From JBCCCJ01 sp039029315 (GTDB lineage Bacteria; Bacteroidota; Bacteroidia; J057), in assembly GCA_039029315.1 (NCBI GenBank), contig JBCCGK010000068.1, positions 1-64,000 on the forward strand: DNA of 64,000 bases. Direction: 5' to 3'. The notes under the pieces were generated by a model. The model was given only the letters and a program-made list of their open reading frames with translations, was not told the DNA's origin and ran no database searches. The stretch's first letter is position 1, and each line of letters begins with the position of its first letter. Of this stretch, positions 19,017 to 26,352 are shown one piece after another. The position numbers and the translations under genes were made by a program.

Positions 19017-21273
19017 GTGTTAAGCCAAATAATCCTGCTAACAGGAATATCCATATTGGGAATTCAAGGATCAGGCATGCAATGAGCAAATATGGTTGAA
19101 ACCGCTTTCCTACATGCTTGCGAATGAATGCCTCTGTTCCTTGAATAACTTTGACCAATGGCTGTATGATGAATTTTCTGGTTTTTCCCTTTGCCTTGAC
19201 ATCCGTTGACAGGATCTCTGCAATTTTGGGACTGAAAGAGTAGTAGGATTTTGTGGCAAACCAGACAAAATTTTTGCCCAATACAGAAGACCTATGCAAC
19301 TGATCTCTCAGGTTCCGGAGGTACTTCACATATCTGTGTTGGTCTGTCCCAAAGGTTGTGGTTGCGATGATGCAGATACAACTGTCTTTTGGGGGACAAT
19401 CCGGATAGCTATAAGGCATCAAATCAGCAAGCTGAACAAATTCAGCTTTATCACAGGGAACAAGTCCTGAAAAAGGTGCCTCTGCCTCTCTCATGATCCA
19501 CAGCATATAGTAGCCCGGAGGCGCAATAAAATGATCAACAGGTGTGTCTACCAGCAAATCCCCTGATTCATCAATCTCAAAGGTCAAATCAATATATCTC
19601 TGCTCAGAGTCTGTATGATGTGTAGGGGCTCCTGGTCGGATAAAAGCAACTTTGGTGATATCACTGGCTTGAGGAGAAGCGATGGTGAAGCGTTCCCCAT
19701 AATAGGTTTGTCGTGAAGAAACCCCATTTCTATACACTTCATCAATAACAGGCCGTTCGCCTTTAAAAAAATATGGTGGTTTGTAAAATTCATAGTCCTT
19801 CCTGTTGAGGGCGATGGAAACATAAGTCCCATCAGCTCTAAATCCTCCATAGATAGGGGCATTCCAATCCCTTGGATAAGGCCTTTCAAATCCACTTACA
19901 ATCATTGGAGGGACAAAACGCCTAGGTGATCCATCTGGGTTTTGATGCAATGCCGGTTCCTGATCATTAGGATCAGCTCCTCCTGCCGCCAAAACTCTCC
20001 CGTCTGGCAATAGTACCATGATAGAATGGTACATCCGTGGATGGTTCAAGCTGGCTACTTCCGTGAAGTCGGTTCCGTCAAAGATTTCACACACCAAAGA
20101 AGGAGTAGTGCCATCGGAGGTGTCATTCCACTTGTAAAAATCATGTCCACCCGCAATCAATACTGTGGCATCGGGCAAAATCACCCCATGTCCATTGATT
20201 CTTCCATGGGCCATTGGACTTGCGGTATCTGTCCAGCTTGGCGGATCAGCCATTGTGTCCAGAATCTCTGCACTGAACGGATCTGTCGAACTATGAATTT
20301 TGTTGAAAATGCCAGTCGATGACCTTTGCAGGATCGGGTTATCCGCACTATCCAGGGCCAATGATCCTCCAAAGACCAAAATCTTCCCTTCCCTTGCAGG
20401 AGGGAGCAAGACACTCATGCCCTCCTCTCTTCGGGGCTGATTGGGGGTAAGACTCCCGCCAAAATCGTCCCAGGTTCCAGTATTTGTGACCGAATCAATA
20501 GTAATCGCTCGTGTGCTTGGATTGTCTATTTCTTGACCCCAGTTTGTTCCTGTAAAGAAAATTTTGCCATTGGGTGCAAGGTGCATCCCAGGATAGATAG
20601 GGAGCGTAAAGGTTCCACCACTGACTTCTTGAGCGCAGTATCGGGGAGGGGCCAGGATCTCGACCTTATCCGCAATGGGCGCTCTACTTGTACTTCCTGC
20701 TGGAATGGGAGCATCTCGCTCATCTCTTCCCGAAAAAACCACTACCTTTCCTGATCCCAACATCACCGCAGTTGGATACCATCTTCCCTGCTCAAGAGAA
20801 TTGTTTTTATTGTACTCCCATGTTTCAGTTATTGGATCAAAAATAGCGATGTTTTTTGCCCCAAAACTGCTATGCATGTGAAAATCTACTGACCCGCCTA
20901 CAACCAGAATTCTGCCATCATGAAGTTGAACATAATGGCAACAAAAAAAATCAACTCCCGCTTCCCAATATATAGGAGTCATGGGTTCATCGACGGTGGG
21001 AGGATTTTCAGGATCAAAAACAAAACTTACTCCCCTATAATCTGAAGTTGCTGCTCCTACTTCAGCTTCCCCTCCATAGAACAGACTCTCTACATGCCCA
21101 CAAAAAACCAGAACCTTTCCAGTGCACAGCATAACAGAATGCAAGACAAATAAGCCACGTTTGTCATCAACAGGAAAATTGCCAGACCTGTCATATCTTC
21201 TTTGAACAGGAACATAGAAATCAGTAGCTGCACTCCATTCCCCTTCCAATGCGGTAATAGGTATTTCAGCCAT
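18970..21273 (-). CDS. Copper-radical-oxidase-like Kelch protein with CFI-box C-terminus
   Basis: First gene of the giant operon, 767 residues from the MAEIPIT start. Kelch-type beta-propeller strands recur (GRILVVGG, KVVVFSG, KILVFGG, TVLIAGG, GRVLAAGG), then a DUF1929 domain (about 505-610). All galactose/glyoxal oxidase copper ligands appear present: Cys-111/112 (CCHYVQLHDG) and Tyr-166 (GRWYPT) for the Cys-Tyr cofactor, Tyr-415/His-416 (RMYHS), and His-552/553 (PTHHTDSEQR). Residues about 633-690 match the CFI-box C-terminal domain (CIIATTTFG, LRNLRDQL, YYSFSP), and a hydrophobic helix follows (about 727-751). No N-terminal signal peptide is evident, which is odd for such an oxidase. Substrate unknown; H2O2 production is expected if active. 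Confidence 0.85.
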   Translation of the reverse strand: MAEIPITALEGEWSAATDFYVPVQRRYDRSGNFPVDDKRGLFVLHSVMLCTGKVLVFCGHVESLFYGGEAEVGAATSDYRGVSFVFDPENPPTVDEPMTPIYWEAGVDFFCCHYVQLHDGRILVVGGSVDFHMHSSFGAKNIAIFDPITETWEYNKNNSLEQGRWYPTAVMLGSGKVVVFSGRDERDAPIPAGSTSRAPIADKVEILAPPRYCAQEVSGGTFTLPIYPGMHLAPNGKIFFTGTNWGQEIDNPSTRAITIDSVTNTGTWDDFGGSLTPNQPRREEGMSVLLPPAREGKILVFGGSLALDSADNPILQRSSTGIFNKIHSSTDPFSAEILDTMADPPSWTDTASPMAHGRINGHGVILPDATVLIAGGHDFYKWNDTSDGTTPSLVCEIFDGTDFTEVASLNHPRMYHSIMVLLPDGRVLAAGGADPNDQEPALHQNPDGSPRRFVPPMIVSGFERPYPRDWNAPIYGGFRADGTYVSIALNRKDYEFYKPPYFFKGERPVIDEVYRNGVSSRQTYYGERFTIASPQASDITKVAFIRPGAPTHHTDSEQRYIDLTFEIDESGDLLVDTPVDHFIAPPGYYMLWIMREAEAPFSGLVPCDKAEFVQLADLMPYSYPDCPPKDSCICIIATTTFGTDQHRYVKYLRNLRDQLHRSSVLGKNFVWFATKSYYSFSPKIAEILSTDVKAKGKTRKFIIQPLVKVIQGTEAFIRKHVGKRFQPYLLIACLILEFPIWIFLLAGLFGLTLESVLTQKFFNSGKQ

Positions 21274-21468
21274 AAGCAAAAAATATATCAAGAATATAGG
21301 CTACAATTCAAGTTTTGCTTTTTAGTTAGATTGCCCAACTAATAAGCTATTCTGGGATAAGAAATGAGGGAAAGCGTTTGATTTTGATCAATATACCAAA
21401 AATTCCTTCTGCTCCAAAAAAACTTTATCCAAAAATGTATTCTCATGTGAAGTTGTATGATTCCACCC
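21274..21468. other. Upstream region of the giant operon
   Basis: No gene is seen. On the minus strand this AT-rich stretch should contain the promoter of the five-gene operon. A loose Bacteroidota-like -7 candidate (TATTCTTG) occurs about 30 bp before the start codon, too weak to call firmly. Confidence 0.3.
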
Positions 21469-21629
21469 TAAGAGACTGTTTGGGAATGTGTACTGAGAAT
21501 TTTTAGGGTGTATTTTTTTCTCAGGCAAGGCTCTTTTTTGTTCTCATAGTGGTGCTATGGGAACAAAAAAAGCCGCAGGATGAGGAAAAAAGACGCATAC
21601 AAAAAATATGTGACAGATTTCAAAACAGT
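21469..21629 (+). repeat. Family-A element, copy A2, right end interrupted
   Basis: It starts TAAGAGACTGTTTGGGAATG and carries the standard internal hairpin with a CTATGG variant. The right terminal repeat breaks off at AAACAGT. The rest (AGTCTAGTCTCTAA, about 21729-21742) lies on the far side of repeat D, which has evidently inserted in the terminal repeat. Confidence 0.75.
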
Positions 21630-21635
21630 AATGAT

Positions 21636-21727
21636 TATCACGAATGATTTTGTAAGGGATTTTTTTCAATCTCTTTGAAGCAAGCTAACGGATTTCGTTT
21701 CAAAGGCATACAAAATCAATCGTGATA
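21636..21727. repeat. Family-D miniature TIR element, inserted in A2
   Basis: Its ends are 19-bp inverted repeats with one mismatch: TATCACGAATGATTTTGTA at 21636-21654 and its near reverse complement at 21709-21727. About 92 bp long and non-coding. It splits the right terminal repeat of A2. No second copy is seen in this window. Confidence 0.65.
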
Positions 21728-21739
21728 AAGTCTAGTCTC

Positions 21740-21916
21740 TAAGTTTGACTTTGTCCATTTTGAAAACAAAATAATTCTTCATTCCAGCCTGTAGTTGGCT
21801 TTTTTGAATAAATAAACTTCGTCATTTTAGGGTGATGTTGATTAATTCTAATTGAAAAATGGCAGGTGAGGTCTTGATAGAAGATTCGAATTCCCATTTT
21901 GGACAAAGTCAAACTA
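21740..21916. repeat. Family-C miniature TIR element, intact copy C1
   Basis: Perfect terminal inverted repeats AGTTTGACTTTGTCC (from 21742) and GGACAAAGTCAAACT (ending 21915). It is non-coding, about 175 bp. It abuts the right end of A2 at a shared CTCTAAG junction. A degenerate second copy (C2) lies at 47971-48304, where it is split by element B1. Confidence 0.75.
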
Positions 21917-22412
21917 AGACATGGAGGGGGAATGTCATCTTGTGATCAAGACAACTTCTCCCGTGTAGATGAATGTCCATCAACAAACTGACAGCTTATC
22001 TGTTCCGGGCATGTGACCGCTTAATAAATCAAGCGGGCCATATACCTAAGGAGGGGGCATCTTCAGTCATTCTGGCCAGAATAAGTGCATAAAAATCCTA
22101 ACTTGATTGTAGACACACAATCAGGATAACCAATCAAGATGAAAATGAGTTGGACAAACCCCTCCACCAGGAATATATGGCTCATAAGTGAACAAATATG
22201 TCCGCAATGAGATATTCTCACCCTATCTTTTGGAAGGGAGAACTAATTCTGGCAAGATTTCAACCCCTCTCATCTGCATGCACAATGACAGGATTTTGAT
22301 TGAAGGCAGCTGGTAATTTTGTGGATTTGATCAGATGACTATATAAGGCTATTGATTCTTAATTTTTTCAACAAACAAAGGGGATATCCTCTTTGTGAGA
22401 CACTCCTCAACC
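21917..22412. other. Gene-free leader upstream of the secreted subtilase
   Basis: No credible gene. The only structure I noticed is a short hairpin near 22110 (GATTGT-agacac-ACAATC). The last 100 bp, AT-rich with CTATATAAGG, probably hold the subtilase promoter. Confidence 0.3.
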
Positions 22413-25400
22413 ATGAAACCAAAATTCCTCCAAACATCCCTGCTGAACTATTTCAGCTTCCTTTTACTATTTGTTAGCTCCTTGTTGACAAATCTGCTTC
22501 TGGCACAAGATTTTCTGTCTGTCAGATTTATCAACGCAGCTGATGTCCCAACACAATCAGGAAATAGTTGGGTATTCCCTGATCCTGACCTGAATCACTT
22601 GCTTCAAGACTATAATCTGACAAATGTTGTTCAAAGGTATCCTGCTGCAGAAGGAGTAGACCATTCCTATGCTGAGCCACTTACACGGGTCTATAGAATA
22701 GAATGTGATTGTGATGTGACAGATTTGGGCCATACCTTAAGCATGGAAGCTCAAAGTTGGATTGATTTGGTAGAAGAACTAGAAGACGTTCAGAGCATGG
22801 GGTATACCCCGAATGACTATGGCGTTCCTTGGCAACGCTGGCATTTGGATGAAATTTTTGCTGAGGATGCATGGGAATTAACCAAAGGAGATCCAACAAT
22901 CAAGATAGCAATCGTAGAACCCGGAGGATTTGACATCGCTCACGAGGAATTGGTGAATAAGATTCATTCCACCTCTGGGACGATGTCCAATTCCTCATTT
23001 CAATACAGAAATCATGGGACAACTGTATCAAGTGCTGCTGCGGCCGAGACAGACAATGACTTGGGCCTGGCGAGTATTGGGTTTGATTGTAGTCTCATGC
23101 TCTATCAAGGAGCATCACTGAGTAATATGATTGAAGCTGCTAAAAATGGTGCAAATGTCATCAATACAAGCTGGGGAAGAGTAACGATGAGTCAAACCGA
23201 CCAACAATGTGTTCAGCTCATTAGAGATGTATATGGTACGGTTCTGGTTGCCGGTGCAGGGAATGGGAATGATGATACGGGTGCAGTCGGCGATGGACTG
23301 GGCTATAAGTATCCTGCTTCTTATGATGGGGTTATTTCAGTGAGTAGTGCGAATAAGTTTTTACAGTTGAAGCATGTGTCCCAAAATGAGGAACTGTACC
23401 ATACCCATAATGACAAGGTAGATATCTTGTCTCCAGGATTTGAGATCTATCTGGCCGAGCAGGATGATAACTATGCTGTAGGGAGAGGAACCTCCTTTGC
23501 GTCGCCTATCGTTGCGGGAGTAATAGGCCTCATGCTCTCTGTGAATCCTTGTCTGCATCCCGATGATGTCGAGGCTATCCTCAAGGATCCGAATAACAGT
23601 ACAGATATAAGTTCTGTGGGGTGTCCGGGAGATCCGACATTCCCTTCTGATTGCAATGCTGATTATTACTCAGCAGGGGCTTTTCCCAGATTTGTCAATG
23701 CAGAGGCAGCGGTGTTAGCAGCGATGAACTTTGTTGGGGAGGATGAATACATTTTGGCTTCTCAGGGTCCACAAGTCTGGGATACAGATAGAAGATTGAC
23801 CGGTGATCTCATCATTGCTTCGGGTGCTGAACTCACCATTACAGCCGAAATTCGGATGTCTGCGGAAAAAACAATCAAAGTCGAAAGAGGCGGAAGATTG
23901 ATTGTGGATGGAGGGGTGATTGATGTGGTGAATTCACCTTGCAAAGAACCATGGCATGGAATTCATGTGTGGGGAGACCGGAGCCTTCCTCACCCTAGTG
24001 AGGCCGATCTGGCGGCCAATATTCATCCCAATCATGGTCTTGTGAGACTCCTCAATGGGGCAAGATTACGCAATTCAAGAGATGCCATTACCCTTGGCAG
24101 ATATGAGCCTTGGGGATGGTATGCAGCCTATTCAGGGGGGATTGTACAGGCGTCAAATGCCGTCTTCGAAAACAATCGGAGGTCTGTAGCCTTTACACAG
24201 TTTGAGCCAAGTGCGTTTAACGCCAATCACTCTGATGATAATGCTTCCTTTTTTGCCAGTTGTACATTCAGACATACGGGAGAAACAAATTTTTCCCATA
24301 ACAGTCTGGCAGCATTTGTCTCATTGTGGCGTGTTCATGGAGTAGATTTTATTGCCAATACGTTCGAAAATGCTGATCCTTCTGCTTTTGATTTTCAATT
24401 TCAGGGAACAGGGATTTACAGTGATGAAGCTTCCTACAATGTGCATGGAGACTGTGCGCTATTTTTGCCAAATGGAGATTGTGCTCAATGGTACCCCAAC
24501 CGCTTTGAGGAATTGGATATCGGGATAAGAGCCAATGGTGCCAAAGGACCTTTGGGAGTAGTAGATATTTCAAATTCAGAATTTGTTCGGTGCAGAGAAG
24601 GGGCAGTTATTTGTGGGGTATGGTACGCGGCATCGATCACCGATAATTATTTCGAACTTCCCTCTGATCGTCCTACAGAAGGGAGTGGATTGTATTTAAA
24701 GGACAGTCGGGGATTTTTGGTAGAAGGGAATTATTTCACCCAAGATGGCGGAGGGTCGCTTAGCTCTCCTTTGAATACCTCGATTCAGGTAAGCAACTCA
24801 GGCTCCATTGCCAATGAAATCTACCGGAATCACATGGAAGATATTACGATTGGTGTTAAAGCGGAGAAACTTAATCGAAAAGCCAATGATCCGAACGTGG
24901 GACTCCAGATCAAATGTAACGTTTTCAATACGATTGTTGGATGGAATATTGCCAGTTTGGACGGGGGCATTCCGAATCAAGGATTTTGTTTTGACGCAAC
25001 AAGTCCTGCAGGGAATGTACTCAGCCACGATTGTACCCCCCTTGTTCCAGGATATCCTCCTACGCTGAATGGAGACGTCTTGCATGATGCTGGTACCTTT
25101 TCAGACATCGATTATGCACATCATGATGGAATTGCCTATGAACCTATTTGCAAATCGATCTATGTTCACAATGTCCAATGTGTCGGCTATGACAAAAATC
25201 TCTCCTGCCAAAGCACCTTGGGTGGGAACAAAGTTGCTCAGGAACAAGAATTATTGGATGAATTAGATGCACTCGATGCGGTTTTGGCCTCAAGCCATGA
25301 TCCAGAGGTCTTGAGTTATTCGCTACATAAAAGACAGATAGGTCTGGGAAGATTGGTTCGTCTGTATTTAAGTGATTTCAGACGGGCGGAATTGCTGACC

Positions 25401-26000
25401 TACCTTGCTTCGGACCAAACGCAACAAGGCAAAATGATTCGAGTATCTCTATTAATCGCTACGCATTCCTTTGATGAAGCTCAGACCGTTCTCAACGGGT
25501 TTGTTCCGGAAGAAGAAGAAGAAATCCAATGGCAGAATTTGCAGCAATGGATGATCGATATCTTCAGCAGCGGAAGAGAATATGAGGATATGACAGAAAC
25601 GGAAGAATCAAGCTTGCGAAACATTGCGGCTTCTGGCCTGCCTAGTTCAGGCAAAGCCCAGGTGATTCTGGAGAAGGTTTTTGGCGAGCCTGTCCCTTTT
25701 CCCTACGGCCCTATACCTAGAACCAGCCGCAAACAAGAAAGTCCTGAATTGTTCAGTGAAAGCTTCCCAAGACTGTATCCCAATCCAGGATCAGACTATA
25801 TCACTGTTGATCTAGAACCATCTTCTCAGCCCATTCAGATTCAGGTATATGAGGTGAGCGGGAAGAAAGTTCTGGAAACAAAGGTTGAAGACTTGAAAAG
25901 CAAAATCCCTGTTCATCAGCTGAGCACTGGCGTATATCTATGGGTGTGCGAACGGGAGGGAACTGTCATAAAGCGAGAGAAAATTTTTATCGTTCGCTAA
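22413..26000 (+). CDS. Secreted S8 subtilase with beta-helix region and T9SS sorting tail
   Basis: A 1195-residue protein with a signal peptide (about 1-32). The subtilase domain spans about 140-385: catalytic His-201 (NHGTTVSS), oxyanion Asn-284 (GAGN) and Ser-361 (GTSFASP) are present, but the first catalytic position is Glu-169 (IVEPGG) instead of Asp. A right-handed parallel beta-helix-like region follows (about 440-860, many N, G and F turns), then a helical segment and a type-A T9SS tail at the C-terminus (LYPNPGSDYITVDL, YEVSGKKVLETKV, STGVYLWVCE). It should therefore be exported by the type IX system and surface-anchored or released. Start at 22413 (MKPKFLQ) gives the best signal peptide. 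Its TAA stop lies inside the terminal repeat of element A3. Activity is uncertain. Confidence 0.85.
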   Translation: MKPKFLQTSLLNYFSFLLLFVSSLLTNLLLAQDFLSVRFINAADVPTQSGNSWVFPDPDLNHLLQDYNLTNVVQRYPAAEGVDHSYAEPLTRVYRIECDCDVTDLGHTLSMEAQSWIDLVEELEDVQSMGYTPNDYGVPWQRWHLDEIFAEDAWELTKGDPTIKIAIVEPGGFDIAHEELVNKIHSTSGTMSNSSFQYRNHGTTVSSAAAAETDNDLGLASIGFDCSLMLYQGASLSNMIEAAKNGANVINTSWGRVTMSQTDQQCVQLIRDVYGTVLVAGAGNGNDDTGAVGDGLGYKYPASYDGVISVSSANKFLQLKHVSQNEELYHTHNDKVDILSPGFEIYLAEQDDNYAVGRGTSFASPIVAGVIGLMLSVNPCLHPDDVEAILKDPNNSTDISSVGCPGDPTFPSDCNADYYSAGAFPRFVNAEAAVLAAMNFVGEDEYILASQGPQVWDTDRRLTGDLIIASGAELTITAEIRMSAEKTIKVERGGRLIVDGGVIDVVNSPCKEPWHGIHVWGDRSLPHPSEADLAANIHPNHGLVRLLNGARLRNSRDAITLGRYEPWGWYAAYSGGIVQASNAVFENNRRSVAFTQFEPSAFNANHSDDNASFFASCTFRHTGETNFSHNSLAAFVSLWRVHGVDFIANTFENADPSAFDFQFQGTGIYSDEASYNVHGDCALFLPNGDCAQWYPNRFEELDIGIRANGAKGPLGVVDISNSEFVRCREGAVICGVWYAASITDNYFELPSDRPTEGSGLYLKDSRGFLVEGNYFTQDGGGSLSSPLNTSIQVSNSGSIANEIYRNHMEDITIGVKAEKLNRKANDPNVGLQIKCNVFNTIVGWNIASLDGGIPNQGFCFDATSPAGNVLSHDCTPLVPGYPPTLNGDVLHDAGTFSDIDYAHHDGIAYEPICKSIYVHNVQCVGYDKNLSCQSTLGGNKVAQEQELLDELDALDAVLASSHDPEVLSYSLHKRQIGLGRLVRLYLSDFRRAELLTYLASDQTQQGKMIRVSLLIATHSFDEAQTVLNGFVPEEEEEIQWQNLQQWMIDIFSSGREYEDMTETEESSLRNIAASGLPSSGKAQVILEKVFGEPVPFPYGPIPRTSRKQESPELFSESFPRLYPNPGSDYITVDLEPSSQPIQIQVYEVSGKKVLETKVEDLKSKIPVHQLSTGVYLWVCEREGTVIKREKIFIVR

Positions 26001-26164
26001 GAGACTGTTTTGGAATCTGTGCTGAGAATTTTTATGGGGTATTTTTTTCTCAGTCAAGGCCCTTTTTTGTTCTCCTAGTGGTGCTATGGGAACAAAAAAA
26101 GCCGCAGCATGAGGAAAAAATACGCGTACAAAAAATAAGTAACAGATTTCCAAACAGTCTCTAA
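25998..26164 (+). repeat. Family-A element, copy A3, supplying a stop codon
   Basis: Begins TAAGAGACTGTTTTGGAATC and ends CAAACAGTCTCTAA. The first three bases are the stop codon of the subtilase gene. The central hairpin (GTTCTCCTAG-tggtg-CTATGGGAAC) carries paired changes relative to other copies. Confidence 0.85.
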
Positions 26165-26186
26165 GCGAGGCCCGTTTTTGATTGTT

Positions 26187-26223
26187 ATTCTGCTTGATCC
26201 CTAAGATTGGGATCAAGCAGAAT
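26187..26223 (+). terminator. Strong stem-loop after the subtilase/A3
   Basis: A 15-bp perfect stem (ATTCTGCTTGATCCC / GGGATCAAGCAGAAT) with a 7-base loop, followed by TTCAGTTT. It probably terminates transcription from the subtilase gene. Confidence 0.65.
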
Positions 26224-26352
26224 TTCAGTTTAATAGGTCATGAACTCCTGGCAAAATCTATTTTGTATCCCTTTCCCCAGATTTGTGATACATATTAGGA
26301 ACTGTATATTTGTTTTATGGATTTGCCTGTTAGTTTTCTTTCTATCCTACAG

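Noticed and set aside
4198..21273. The giant operon considered as a prophage or contractile injection system
   Set aside because: No sheath, tube, baseplate, spike, ATPase, terminase or portal pattern is visible, and the 2001-residue protein lacks the extended helical repeat of a tape measure.
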